NCBI GenBank assembly: GCA_963837755.1
Contig: CAWIOP010000002.1
Coordinates: forward strand, 434,001 to 498,000
DNA: 64,000 nucleotides
From: JADGHX01 sp963837755
GTDB taxonomy: Bacteria; Pseudomonadota; Gammaproteobacteria; Steroidobacterales; Steroidobacteraceae
Reading direction: 5' to 3'
The notes beneath the pieces were generated by a model. That model was given only the letters and a program-made list of their open reading frames with translations. It was not told where the DNA came from and searched no databases. Positions 53,683 through 62,676 of this stretch are shown in pieces (positions within the stretch are counted from its first letter, which is position 1; the number at the start of each line of letters is the position of its first letter). The position numbers and the translations under genes are program-made.

Positions 53683-54276
53683 GTGCCGGGGCTGACATAC
53701 GCGCCCAGGGATTTGCGGTCGGCGCAGCCCGCCGCCAGGCCTTTACGGGTGCTATCCGAGGCGCAGATCGCCGTGCAGTTCGAGCACGCGCTCGGCGAGC
53801 ACGACGGAATGACAGGTGCCCACTGCATCCATGAGCTGTGGATGCGAGGCCGCTTCCCCGCCCACATCGAAGCGGCGCTCGAACGGCTCTGGAAGCATGC
53901 CGCAAGCTCGATTCCGGACTGGCTGCCCATGCGATATGTCAGCTGGCTGCCGCTGGTGTACGAGATCGCCACGAAATTCCAGCCGTCCGCAAGGGGCCGC
54001 TCGAATCTCTACCTGGTGCTGCTGGATTACTCGGACCGCCGAGGAGATCCGCACGGTGTGTATGTCGGCATGAGCCGTTACACGCCAGCGCAGCGCTTCG
54101 ATCAGCACAAAGCCGGCATTCGCGCCGCGGGCAGTGTGTTGAAGCGCGGCATCGAGGTGCTCACCGGCCCCGCGCTTCACCTGCAACACGTGAAGAGAAT
54201 TGAAGCGGCGCGCATCGAAGCCGCGTTGGCGGAAGCACTGAGCGACGCCGGACTGAAAGTGGCAGGCGGGCACTAG
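53683..54276 (+). CDS. GIY-YIG-like domain protein
   Basis: GTG start at 53683 with AAGGTGA upstream. The 197-residue protein has an uncharacterised N-terminal half and, at about residues 105-160, a GIY-YIG-like pattern (LYLVLLDYSDRRGDPHGVYV then GMSRYTPAQRFDQHKAG). The second strand (HGVYVGMS) and the RF-x-QH-x-G segment are those of the family; the first strand has LVLL where GIY is normal. It may be a nuclease or a structural relative. Not part of an operon. Confidence 0.55.
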   Translation: MPGLTYAPRDLRSAQPAARPLRVLSEAQIAVQFEHALGEHDGMTGAHCIHELWMRGRFPAHIEAALERLWKHAASSIPDWLPMRYVSWLPLVYEIATKFQPSARGRSNLYLVLLDYSDRRGDPHGVYVGMSRYTPAQRFDQHKAGIRAAGSVLKRGIEVLTGPALHLQHVKRIEAARIEAALAEALSDAGLKVAGGH

Positions 54277-54284
54277 CGCGGCGC

Positions 54285-54482
54285 CTAACAGCAGCGGTTG
54301 ATCCCGCTCCACTTCAATTCCATCGACTCGTCGTAGAACTCCCGCCGCGACAGCGGCGGGGTTTCCGGGTGAGTTTGCTCGTGATGCTGAAGATACCGGT
54401 CATAGGCATTGTCGCCCGTCACCGTGCGGACACATTCCCACACGGTCTTCACGGCTTTCTTCACACCGAGCCCTTCACGCAT
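54285..54482 (-). CDS. ybdD: YbdD/YjiX family small protein
   Basis: A 65-residue protein matching the YbdD family (AVKTVWECVRTVTGDNAYDR, then YLQHHEQTHPETPPLSRREF). Its ATG overlaps the end of cstA by eight bases. In Escherichia coli ybdD follows cstA; the pair is needed for pyruvate or peptide uptake. The function of the small protein itself is unknown. Intact here although cstA has multiple frame breaks. Confidence 0.9.
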   Translation of the reverse strand: MREGLGVKKAVKTVWECVRTVTGDNAYDRYLQHHEQTHPETPPLSRREFYDESMELKWSGINRCC

Positions 54483-56559
54483 GCGCCTGCCCCGTGATGC
54501 CGTTCAACTGCGAGGGCCTGTAAGGCGCTTCGGAGCTCGGGAGCACCGCGCGACCGGTGATGCGGCAGTAAGCGACACGCAACATGTCGAGGATCACGAA
54601 CCACAGCACGAAGGTGAAGAACACCGTGAGCCAGCCGTCGAGGCGCTGGTTGAAGATGAGCTGCGGCGCCGACGGCGATGCGATCCGGCGGCAGCGTGCC
54701 GGCGGCGAGCTTCGCGGCGAGCTCATCCGCGCCGGCAAAGAAGCCGAGGTTCGGATCGGGGCTGAACACTTTCTGCCAGGCAGCGGTCGTGGTCACGATG
54801 GCGAGCCACGCGAGCGGCAGCGAACGTGACCAACGCGTAGCGCGATCTTGCCGTTCTTGATGATGATGCCGGTGGCGACCGACAGCGCGATGCGCCGCGA
54901 GCATCTGGTTGGAGATGCCGAACAGCGGCCACAGGATGTTGATGCCGCCGTTCGGGTCGATGACGCCGATGTAGAGGAAGTAGCCCCAGCCCGCGACGAT
55001 GAGCGTGCTCGAGATCAGGACCGAGGGATACCACGAGGTGCGCCGCATCGGCTTCCACACCTGGCCGAGCAGGTCCTGCAGCATGAAGCGGCCGACGCGC
55101 GTGCCGGCATCCAGCGTGGTGAGGATGAACACAGCCTCGAACATGATGGCGAAGTGGTACCACACGCCATGCAGGCCGCGGCCGAAGGCTCGTGCCGAAG
55201 ATGCTCGCCATGCCCACCGCGAGCGACGGCGCGCCGCCGGTGCGGCGCGAACAGGGTGCTCTCGCCCATGTCCTGCGCGAGGTCCTGCATCTGCTCGACG
55301 GTGACCGGGAAACCCCAGCTCGAGATGGTGTGCACGGCCGCATCGGCGGCCGCCGCGCCCACGACGCCCGCGCCGGCTGTTGATGGCGAAGTACACGCCC
55401 GGATCGAGCAGCGTGGCGGCGATCATGCGCCATGATGGCGACGAACGATTCGAGCGCCATGCTGCCGTAGCCGATGAGGCGGCAGTCCTGCTCGTTGCAT
55501 GATGAGCTTGGGCGTGGTGCCGCTCGACACCAGCGCGTGGAAGCCGGAGATCGCGCCGCAGGCGATGGTGATGAACACGAACGGGAACACCTTGCCGCCG
55601 AAGATCGGGCCCGTGCCGTCGACGAACTGCGTGAGCGCCGGCATCTTGATCTCCGGGTGCATGATGACGATGGCGATGGCGAGCAGCGCACACCGTGCCG
55701 AGCTTCAGGAACGTGGAAAGGTAGTCGCGCGGCGCCAGCAGCAGCCACACCGGCAGGATCGCCGCGAGCAAGCCGTAGACGATGACGAGCCAGGCGAGCG
55801 GCAGTGCCCGCGTAGTCGAACAAGTCGCGCAGCGTGACGTTGTGGTCGATCCAGCCGCCGCCGCCACACCGACGAGGAGCAGCAGCGCCACGCCGAGCAC
55901 CGTCGCCTTCCAGCACGCGCCCGGGGCGGATGCGCGCAGGTAGAAGCCGATGAGGATCGCGATCGGGATGGTGGCCAGCCACCGTGGAGGTGGCCCACGG
56001 GCTGTGCTTCATGGCGTTGACGACCACGAGGCCGAGCACGGCGATCAGGATCACCATGATCATCAGCGTGCCGATCAGCGCCGCGAAGCCGCCGAACGGC
56101 CCGAGCTCGTCGCGCGCCATCTGGCCGAGGCTGCGGCCGTCGCGACGGGTGGAGAGGAACAGGATGATCATGTCCTGCACGCAGCCGCCGAGCACCGCGC
56201 CGACCAGGATCCACAGCGTTCCCGGCAGATAGCCGAACTGCGCCGCCAGCGTCGGGCCCGACCAGCGGGCCGGGGCCGGCGATGGCGGCGAAGTGGTGAC
56301 CGAACACGACCCAGCGGTGGGTGGGCACGAAGTCGCGGCCGTTGTTGAGGCGCTCGGCCGGGGTGGCGCGGGTGGCGTCGACCGAGAGCACCTTCGCGGC
56401 GATCCACGCGCCGTAGAAGCGATAGCCGAGCGTGTAGATGCAGACCGCTGCGGCGACGATCCACAGCGCGTTGATGGGCTCGTCCCGATGAAGGGCGATA
56501 CCGCTGACGGCAAAGGCCCCGATGATCGCCAGAACGATGCCCAATATTCGATTAGCCAT
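54475..56559 (-). pseudogene. cstA: CstA pyruvate/peptide transporter, many single-base frame breaks
   Basis: The ATG at 56559 follows AGGGGGTCGG. The N-terminus (EPINALWIVAAAVCIYTLGY, GHHFAAIAGPGPLVGP) is a clear CstA, and the rest of the family can be followed to the end (LNGITGQAHA) across all three frames: STRRDGRSLGQMARDELGPF, LAAILPVWLLLAPRDYLSTF, FVDGTGPIFGG, AVGMASIFGTS, GYFLYIGVIDPNGGINILWP. Frame changes occur near 56257, 55976, 55932, 55905, 55860, 55808, 55692, 55497, 55428, 55378, 55245, 55190, 54895, 54843, 54822 and 54690. Nearly all behave as one extra base. The protein pieces are free of stop codons and well conserved, which argues for sequence error rather than decay. CstA/BtsT transporters import pyruvate; ybdD follows. 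Confidence 0.85.
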
Positions 56560-56829
56560 CCGACCCCCTGATTTTCATTTCAACTCGACGTGCCTCATGC
56601 GTGCCGGCGGTGCCAACGCCCCGCCGGTGCGCTGGCCGCTGAGCGCCGTGCTGCGCCCGCCGCTACGCACCTGCCCATAGTCGCAAGTTCGAGGAAAGTA
56701 CGCCAAGCTCACGAGGGTCCTGGATACGAGGATGGCCTGTGTGCGGTCGTTAGATCATCCGTGAGCAGCAGGCCGCGGAGCGCTACTGGCGCGTGCATGG
56801 CCTGCCGAAGTGGGACGACGACGAGTCGC

Positions 56830-57117
56830 TCACCCTTCCGCTGCCTGAGGCGGCGTCGTCCTGGACGGCGATTCAAACCGGCCCATGTTCCGCGAGCGGC
56901 GTGCGCAGATGGGGGCATCGATGCGCGTGACTTTTGCCTGGGGCGGCGGCGCCGAGTATTTGGCGGGGTTGCCGAACATGGTGGTGCAGCCCATGCACGC
57001 GAAGAACGCCGTGTCGTAAGGCTTGCCATCCCGCTTGCGCACGACCACTCGCTCGTACTCCCGCGAGCCGCAGATTCGGCACAGAAAATAAGGTGAGGGG
57101 GGCGTCAGGGTGTTCAT
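56830..57117 (-). CDS. Zinc-ribbon protein (95 aa)
   Basis: From ATG 57117 (MNTLTPPSPYFLCRICGSRE). Two CxxC knuckles, CRIC and CMGC, separated by 27 residues (YERVVVRKRDGKPYDTAFFA), form a zinc ribbon. The C-terminal half is Pro/Arg-rich and likely disordered. Conserved small proteins of this type occur in many proteobacteria without a known role. The ribosome binding site is weak. The frame upstream of the ATG has no support. Confidence 0.55.
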   Translation of the reverse strand: MNTLTPPSPYFLCRICGSREYERVVVRKRDGKPYDTAFFACMGCTTMFGNPAKYSAPPPQAKVTRIDAPICARRSRNMGRFESPSRTTPPQAAEG

Positions 57118-57756
57118 ACTGTATGGGGATACAGTACCTCGGCCCCAGCCGGTCGCCAAGATTTTTCCTCGCTCGATCTATTTTTCCCAAACCCAGCTCG
57201 AGCTCGACCGTTTCCCTGTGCCGACGAGCAAGGCAAAGTGCGCATGGACCACGATCCGGTCGATCGCATTCCATTGCATGCGGGCCAACTGGTGCTGGAT
57301 GAACGCACGGGCCCGGGGCAGAAAATTTCACGTGCCATCGTGCAATGGCACCTGAGATATTTGAATCCGACACCGCAGGTACACCATTGGCAGTTACTGT
57401 TTCCGGCGAGAGCGTTGTCGAGCGGTCCGTGTTCAGGGAGTTCAGCGCACACCGGTTACACGCACGATAGGGATCTAGCGCCTCGGTGAGCGGACGAAAG
57501 GGAGTTTCGTTCCAGCAAGCCCGTGGGTTCGGGAACAGTAACTGCCTCGAGCCACATCGAATGCGCAGGAAGCGCGCGCTAAAAGGGTTGCGTACCGCAT
57601 CGCGTTGTCGCAATCTTTGTTGTGTCGATGCTCCCAGCAATGGGAGATGCTCTCGGAATGAGACAGGGATTGTCCTTAATGGCCATGGCAGGCCGCACGT
57701 GAAACGTCTCGATGAAATCGTAGCGTTCGCGTTTCAACCGGGAAAAGGGGGCAGGG
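57118..57756. other. Gene-poor stretch before the RAYT gene
   Basis: About 640 bases. No frame gives a product with a known family or a good ribosome binding site. Base composition drops in GC content at about 57110-57200. The final 30 bases hold a purine-rich site (GGGAAAAGGGGGCAGGG) for the transposase gene. I see no complete RNA gene. Confidence 0.4.
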
Positions 57757-58719
57757 ATGTCACGCCGATCCAGATTGCACGTCCCAGGCGGGCTGTATTA
57801 CGTCGTTCAGCGCGGGAACGCACGGCAGCCTATTTTTACCGATGCAAGCGACTACGCAACGTTCGAGCAGCTGCTGGCTGCCATGGTCGTGCGCTGCAGA
57901 ACGCGCGTGCACGCGTTCTACTGGACGAAAGACGCGATTCATTTTGCCGTGCAGATCGCGGATCTGCCCGTGGGTCGGCTCATGCAGCGGCTCACGAGTC
58001 AGTACGCGCGCAAGGTCCATCGCAAGCACGGCGAGTCGGGGCACTTGTTCCAGCAGCGCTATCACGCGCTGCTGGTCGACCCCGACATGTATCTTCTCAA
58101 GCTCATCCGCTACATCCACCTCGCGCCGGTGCGCGCCGGCATCGCGCAAGACCCGGGCGAATACACGCTCAGCAGTCACAACGCGTATCTCGGTGTGACC
58201 AGCGTGCCGTGGCTGTCCACCGGCGTTGCCCTGCGTGCGCTGAATCCGCGGCTCGACCAGGCGCGCCAGGACTATCGCAAGCTCATGTGCGAAGCGAGCG
58301 ATAGCGCCGATGCGGACCTGTTCGAGAAAGGCTGCATGGACGATCCGCGCGTGCTCGGCAATCGCGAGTTCATGCAGGTGGTGCCGCGAAGCCAGCGCAC
58401 CTATCGCAGCACGCACTCGCTCGATCAGGTGATCGATACGGTGTCGAGCAAGCTGGGGCTGGAGCGCACCGAAGTGCTCTCGCGCTCGCGTCAGCGCAGG
58501 CTGGCGCTCGCGCGTGCGCTCATCACGTGGTACTCCACGGAGCGCGGCATCGCCACGCTCGCGGAAGTGGCGCGGCGACTCGAGCGCGACCCGTCCACGT
58601 TGTTCGTGGCGGTAGAGCGCTATCGCACGCTGCGGCCCGATCTGTTCAACATCGGCTCACTCCACGATTCGGGGCCGCTGTTGAGGCGCGTGCTGACACT
58701 GCCGCAGTCACAGCAGTAG
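57757..58719 (+). CDS. REP-associated tyrosine transposase (RAYT) with DnaA-like tail
   Basis: A 320-residue protein with the Y1 transposase fold of RAYTs: LHVPGGLYYVVQRGNARQPI at the start and the tyrosine helix SQYARKVHRKHGESGHLFQQ, followed by RYIHLAPVRAGIAQ. The HUH motif, usually N-H-V-H-L, reads DAIHF (HAYWTKDAIHFAVQ region), so the first His is an Ala. A C-terminal domain at about residues 230-300 (LERTEVLSRSRQRRLALARA, then IATLAEVARRLERDPSTLFV) looks like the DNA-binding domain IV of DnaA. The first-His loss could mean altered or lost nicking. A REP-like palindrome follows. Confidence 0.85.
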   Translation: MSRRSRLHVPGGLYYVVQRGNARQPIFTDASDYATFEQLLAAMVVRCRTRVHAFYWTKDAIHFAVQIADLPVGRLMQRLTSQYARKVHRKHGESGHLFQQRYHALLVDPDMYLLKLIRYIHLAPVRAGIAQDPGEYTLSSHNAYLGVTSVPWLSTGVALRALNPRLDQARQDYRKLMCEASDSADADLFEKGCMDDPRVLGNREFMQVVPRSQRTYRSTHSLDQVIDTVSSKLGLERTEVLSRSRQRRLALARALITWYSTERGIATLAEVARRLERDPSTLFVAVERYRTLRPDLFNIGSLHDSGPLLRRVLTLPQSQQ

Positions 58720-58729
58720 ACGTCGCAAG

Positions 58730-58797
58730 TTGAAGGGACGGATTCGTTCTCCCAGCGTTGGAGGGCGGGTCCGTCCCGTTTGCTCGGCCCTCTTCAA
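58730..58797. repeat. REP-like palindrome after the RAYT gene
   Basis: GGGACGGA (58735-58742) pairs perfectly with TCCGTCCC (58770-58777). Outside these, TTGAA (58730-58734) and TTCAA (58793-58797) also match. The 27-base interior has a smaller imperfect pairing (CTCCCA with TTGGAG). It lies 11 bases after the RAYT stop. RAYT genes are typically flanked by REP elements that they act on. I find no second copy in this window. Confidence 0.6.
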
Positions 58798-58963
58798 TTG
58801 ACAGTGGGGCCGCTGGCGGGCGATGCTCGCCGCGTCTCTTCACAACGTCGCCACATGACCCATCTCACTTGCATTTCGGGGCGAATTACCAGGCCGGCTT
58901 TCGCGGAAAGCCGGGCGGTGGTGCGTTCGTTGTCCTGCGTGCATTGGAATGAGGATCGGGTCC

Positions 58964-59218
58964 ATGTCGGCCAAACAGCTTTCGCTACTGCGCCTCAAGG
59001 TCGTTGCTGAGGCGGATGCGGGCGCGCTCATGCGCGTGCTCGAGCGGTTCCACAATCTGGGCATCCTGCCCCGGCGCGTGATCGCCGAGTTCACCACCGC
59101 GGATTCCCTCAGCATCCAGGTCGACATCGCCGGTGTCGAAGAGAGCCGCATGTCGCTCATCGCGGCGAAGCTGGGGCAGATTCCCTGCGTGAGCCAGGCG
59201 TACTGGCACTACGCCTGA
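58964..59218 (+). CDS. ACT-like small protein (84 aa)
   Basis: ATG at 58964. The fold reads LSLLRLKVVAEADAGALMRV, then LERFHNLGILPRRVIAEFTT and SLSIQVDIAGVEESRMSLIA, a beta-alpha-beta-beta-alpha-beta pattern of ACT domains such as the regulatory subunit IlvM. There is no adjacent catalytic subunit, so the partner is unknown. Length is normal for a free ACT module. A short hypothetical regulatory subunit is the safest call. Confidence 0.6.
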   Translation: MSAKQLSLLRLKVVAEADAGALMRVLERFHNLGILPRRVIAEFTTADSLSIQVDIAGVEESRMSLIAAKLGQIPCVSQAYWHYA

Positions 59219-59228
59219 CGGCGCCGGG

Positions 59229-59891
59229 TCACGGGCGCCTGCGAGCGCGAGCCGTTTCGGTGGTGCGCGGCTGCTCCATCGCTTTGGCACGTGCGCCCGC
59301 ACTTACCGTGGAGACATACGGCGAGTCGCGGTCGAAGAAGCGCCACGGGCGCAGCGCCCAGTCACCTGAGTAGTCCACGCCGATGCGCGTTGCGCGAGCG
59401 ATGCGCGCGCGTTTCGGTGTGGCCGGCCGCTCGAGCCAGAGCCTCGTACCGAGCAGGTTGGTGCCATTCAGCGTGCGGTCGATATTCATCGCGCGGCAGA
59501 GGAGGCCGGGGCCCCATGTTTTGTCAGTGAGCCCTTCCACGGGCTCGAGCGCGCGAAGGAGCACGGCATGCGGCACGCCTGCTTCGCGCGTCACCACGTT
59601 CATGCAATACCAGCAGCCGTAGATGAAATAGACGTAGGTGTGCCCCGGGGCGCCGAACATAACGTCGTTTCTCGCGGTTCGGCCACGGGCCGAGTGCGCG
59701 GCCAGGTCCTCGGGCCCCTGGTAAGCCTCCGTTTCAACGATGCGTCCCACCCGGCGCGTGCCGCCGTCTTCGTGCACCAGATGCATGCCGATGAGCTCGC
59801 GCGCCACGACCAGCGTGCTCCTGGCGTAGAACTGACGCTGCAGCGGAGCGGCTGGCACGCTTCGACGGGGCACTTCTCTCTTCGGGCGCAT
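59229..59891 (-). CDS. mpg: DNA-3-methyladenine glycosylase (MPG/AAG type)
   Basis: A 220-residue enzyme of the eukaryote-like AAG family, which removes alkylated purines and hypoxanthine. Motifs: LVVARELIGMHLVHEDGG, RIVETEAYQGPEDLAAHSAR with the catalytic Glu, GHTYVYFIYGCWYCMNVVT and GPGLLCRAMNI. Starts at ATG 59891; a TTG six bases upstream is a weaker alternative. Convergent with the ACT-like gene, stop codons ten bases apart. Complete and probably active. Confidence 0.92.
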   Translation of the reverse strand: MRPKREVPRRSVPAAPLQRQFYARSTLVVARELIGMHLVHEDGGTRRVGRIVETEAYQGPEDLAAHSARGRTARNDVMFGAPGHTYVYFIYGCWYCMNVVTREAGVPHAVLLRALEPVEGLTDKTWGPGLLCRAMNIDRTLNGTNLLGTRLWLERPATPKRARIARATRIGVDYSGDWALRPWRFFDRDSPYVSTVSAGARAKAMEQPRTTETARARRRP

Positions 59892-59974
59892 CGACAATGG
59901 GGTCCCATTACGCGAGAATTCGCGGCACTGTTTCGACTCGAATCAAAGCCTTGCACGTTATTCGCCGTTTGCCT

Positions 59975-61228
59975 ATGACCGTTTTCCGCCATTTCGCCGT
60001 GCTGGTGGCGGCGCTCATCGCCGCGCCTGCCGGCGCTACCACATATGAGCTCGGCGAAGGCCAGCCGCTGGTGTTCGGCACCATCGAGCACTACACCACG
60101 ACGTATGAGGACACGTTCACGGATATCGCCCGCCGCTTCAGCCTCGGGTATGAAGAGATCGCGCGCGCCAATCCGGGAATAGACCCGTGGTTGCCCGGTG
60201 CCGGCAAGGACATCGTGATTCCCGGCCGGCGCATCCTGCCGAACGCGCCTCAGGAAGGCATCGTCATCAACCTGCCGGAGCATCGGCTCTACTACTTCCC
60301 GAAGCGCAAGAAGAAAGAGACGCCCATCGTCATCACCTATCCGGTGAGCATCGGCAAGATGGACTGGCACACGCCGCTCGGCGAGACGCGCGTGATGAGC
60401 AAGCAGAAGAACCCCTCGTGGCATCCGCCGGAATCGGTGCGCAAGGAGCATGCGGCGCGCGGCGACCCGTTGCCTGCGGTTGTGGGGCCGGGGCCGGACA
60501 ACCCGCTGGGCGCGTACGCCCTGCGTCTTGCGATTATACCCGGCTCCTACTTGATTCACGGCACGAACAACCCGCTGGCGGTGGGCATGGCCGTCACGCA
60601 TGGCTGCATGCGCATGTACCCGGAAGATGTCGAAGCGCTGTTCCCGACCGTTCCGGTGGGCACCAAGGTGCGCATCATCAACGAGCCGGTGAAGACCGCT
60701 TTCGTGGATGGCCAGCTGCTGCTCGAAGCGCACCCGCCAGTGGATGCGGAAGGGCAGACGTACGAGCCGAATCTCGACCTGTTCTCGCAGCTGCTCGACC
60801 AGGCGCTGGGCCCTACTACCGCTGCGGTTCACTGGGATTTTGCGCGCGAGACATTGCAGACCGCGAATGGCTTGCCCACCGTGGTGGGGCTGGAAGCGGA
60901 TCTGAATCCGGCGGTTCCGCCCGAAGGTGTTCCGGGCGAGCTCCCGGCGACAACCGTTGTCGAGGCGGAGTTGGGGCCGGCCGGCTCGGCTGCGCCGAGT
61001 GCGCAGCCCGTTGCTGCCGCGGCGGCGGCGGCGGCCGCTGAATCTGGCCCTGTCACTTCATTGCCCGCACCGCTGCCGCCGGCGGATGCCGGTTCCCCGT
61101 CGCCGGGCTCCGGTGCGCGCACGTTCCCTGCCGATGAGCCCGCCGAGGCTGTCGCTCAGCCGGCGAATCCCGCCGAGCCAACCGCGGGCTCGGCCATCGC
61201 CAGCTCCACGCCCCAGCCGTTACCCTGA
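59975..61228 (+). CDS. L,D-transpeptidase with LysM domain
   Basis: ATG at 59975 opens a signal peptide (VAALIAAPAGA). A LysM module at about residues 38-85 (HYTTTYEDTFTDIARRFSLG) precedes the YkuD catalytic domain at about 95-235. The motif is IHGTNNPLAVGMAVTHGCMR, with catalytic Cys in HGC and His in IHG. These enzymes make 3-3 peptidoglycan cross-links or attach lipoproteins, like ErfK/YbiS. A 170-residue Ala/Pro-rich tail, including a run of Ala at about residues 350-357, is unusual and probably disordered in the periplasm. The 3' end overlaps the convergent regulator by nine bases. Confidence 0.9.
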   Translation: MTVFRHFAVLVAALIAAPAGATTYELGEGQPLVFGTIEHYTTTYEDTFTDIARRFSLGYEEIARANPGIDPWLPGAGKDIVIPGRRILPNAPQEGIVINLPEHRLYYFPKRKKKETPIVITYPVSIGKMDWHTPLGETRVMSKQKNPSWHPPESVRKEHAARGDPLPAVVGPGPDNPLGAYALRLAIIPGSYLIHGTNNPLAVGMAVTHGCMRMYPEDVEALFPTVPVGTKVRIINEPVKTAFVDGQLLLEAHPPVDAEGQTYEPNLDLFSQLLDQALGPTTAAVHWDFARETLQTANGLPTVVGLEADLNPAVPPEGVPGELPATTVVEAELGPAGSAAPSAQPVAAAAAAAAAESGPVTSLPAPLPPADAGSPSPGSGARTFPADEPAEAVAQPANPAEPTAGSAIASSTPQPLP

Positions 61229-61885
61229 CGCGGAAGTGGGCCGCGGCGTAACGTTCGGCACTTCGGCTGCGTGCGTGTCGATATCCATCACCATGCGCAC
61301 GAGCTGCGCAAGCGATGTCGCCCCCATCTTCTCCATGACCCGCGCACGGTGAATCTCGACAGTGCGCTGGCTCACGCCGAGCTCTGCCGCCATCACCTTG
61401 TTGGGCTTGCCGCGCGTCATGAGATCGAGAATCTCGCGCTCACGGGGCGTCAGCGATTCCCGCCGGTCGTGAATGCGGTTCTTCTCTCGCAGCTGCATGC
61501 GATTGATGCGATCTTTCTCGAGTGCGCGCTGCACGCGATCGAGCAGGTCCTGGTCGCGGAAGGGCTTCTGCAGGAAGTCGAACGCGCCCTGCTGCATGGC
61601 TTCGACCGCCATGGGAATGTCCCCGTGTCCGGTGATGAAGATCACCGGAATGATGGCCCCGCGCAGGTTCAGTAACTGCTGCAGCTCCAGGCCGCTCATG
61701 CCGGGCATTCGCACGTCGAGCACGACGCACCCCGGTTGCTGCGGATCGTAGTTGTCCAGGAATTCGTGGGCGGAAGAGTACGTGACGGCGGGCAGGCAGA
61801 CGGATTTCAGAAGCAGGCGCGTCGAGCTGCGCACGGCTTCGTCGTCATCGACGACGATTACGAGTGCCGAAGCGTCTTTCGTCAC
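61220..61885 (-). CDS. FixJ-type response regulator
   Basis: A 221-residue regulator. Receiver domain: VIVVDDDEAV with the acidic pair, phosphorylation Asp in GCVVLDVRMPGMSGLELQ, and the conserved Lys in DFLQKPF. LuxR-type DNA-binding domain: LTPREREILDLMTRGKPNKV and AELGVSQRTVEIHRARVMEK. Its start overlaps the stop of the kinase gene (61882-61885), so they are cotranscribed. The FixJ/TtrR subgroup usually answers oxygen, redox or nutrient signals. Confidence 0.93.
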   Translation of the reverse strand: MTKDASALVIVVDDDEAVRSSTRLLLKSVCLPAVTYSSAHEFLDNYDPQQPGCVVLDVRMPGMSGLELQQLLNLRGAIIPVIFITGHGDIPMAVEAMQQGAFDFLQKPFRDQDLLDRVQRALEKDRINRMQLREKNRIHDRRESLTPREREILDLMTRGKPNKVMAAELGVSQRTVEIHRARVMEKMGATSLAQLVRMVMDIDTHAAEVPNVTPRPTSASG

Positions 61886-62640
61886 GCGCCACCTTGTGCG
61901 TGAGGTAAGCGGAGCATGAAACAGGCGCCCGTGGCGCCTTGCGGCCGGTAGCGTAGCGTGCCCTTGTGGGCTTCCACAATAGAACGGCTGATCGCAAGGC
62001 CCAGGCCCGCGCCCGCTGGCTTCGTCGTGACGAAGGGCGAGAACAACCTGCCGACGATTTCCGGATCCATACCGGGGCCCGTGTCCATGACGCTGATCTC
62101 AACGGTGTCTTCGGGCCCGGCGGCTGTACGCAAAATGATGTCACGCCGCTCGGGCGGCACGCTCTCGAGCGCCTCGATGGCGTTGCGGACCAGATTCAGC
62201 ACAACCTGCTGGATCTCCACGCGGTTGACCAGCACCTCGGGCAGGTCCGCCGCGAGCTCCATCTCCAGGCGCGCGTTGTGCACCCGGGCATCCGTGAGCA
62301 CCAGGCCCCGAAGCTCTTCTACGAGGCCGTTGCAGTCGACGAGCACTCGCTGGGTATCCGGCGTGCGCACGAGATTGCGCAGGCGGCGAATGATCTCTCC
62401 CGCTCGCAGCCCCTGCGCCGTAATCTGCTGGAGGGCATCCCGAATCTCTGCCGTATCGGTGCTACCGCGTGCGAGCAGCCAGTCACAGGCCTGCGCGTAA
62501 CTGGCAATGGCGGTGAGTGGCTGATTCAACTCGTGCGCGATGCCGGCGGCCATCTCGCCCATGGTGGCGAGACGTGAAACGTGAGTGAGCCTTTGCAGAA
62601 GGGCCCATTGCTCATCCGGCGGTAAGGAATTGCGCGTCAT
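61882..62640 (-). CDS. Histidine kinase without sensor domain
   Basis: A 252-residue kinase. H-box EMAAGIAHELNQPLTAIAS with the phospho-acceptor His at about residue 36, N-box VVLNLVRNAIEALESV, and G-box MDTGPGMD and PAGAGLGLAISRSIV. The usual PAS or membrane sensor part of FixL-like kinases is absent and there is no transmembrane helix. It must therefore respond through another protein or through its small N-terminus. Pairs with the FixJ-type regulator by operon overlap. Confidence 0.9.
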   Translation of the reverse strand: MTRNSLPPDEQWALLQRLTHVSRLATMGEMAAGIAHELNQPLTAIASYAQACDWLLARGSTDTAEIRDALQQITAQGLRAGEIIRRLRNLVRTPDTQRVLVDCNGLVEELRGLVLTDARVHNARLEMELAADLPEVLVNRVEIQQVVLNLVRNAIEALESVPPERRDIILRTAAGPEDTVEISVMDTGPGMDPEIVGRLFSPFVTTKPAGAGLGLAISRSIVEAHKGTLRYRPQGATGACFMLRLPHAQGGA

Positions 62641-62676
62641 AGACGCGCGGCACCGTCGCGCGTGACTGCCGCAGAG

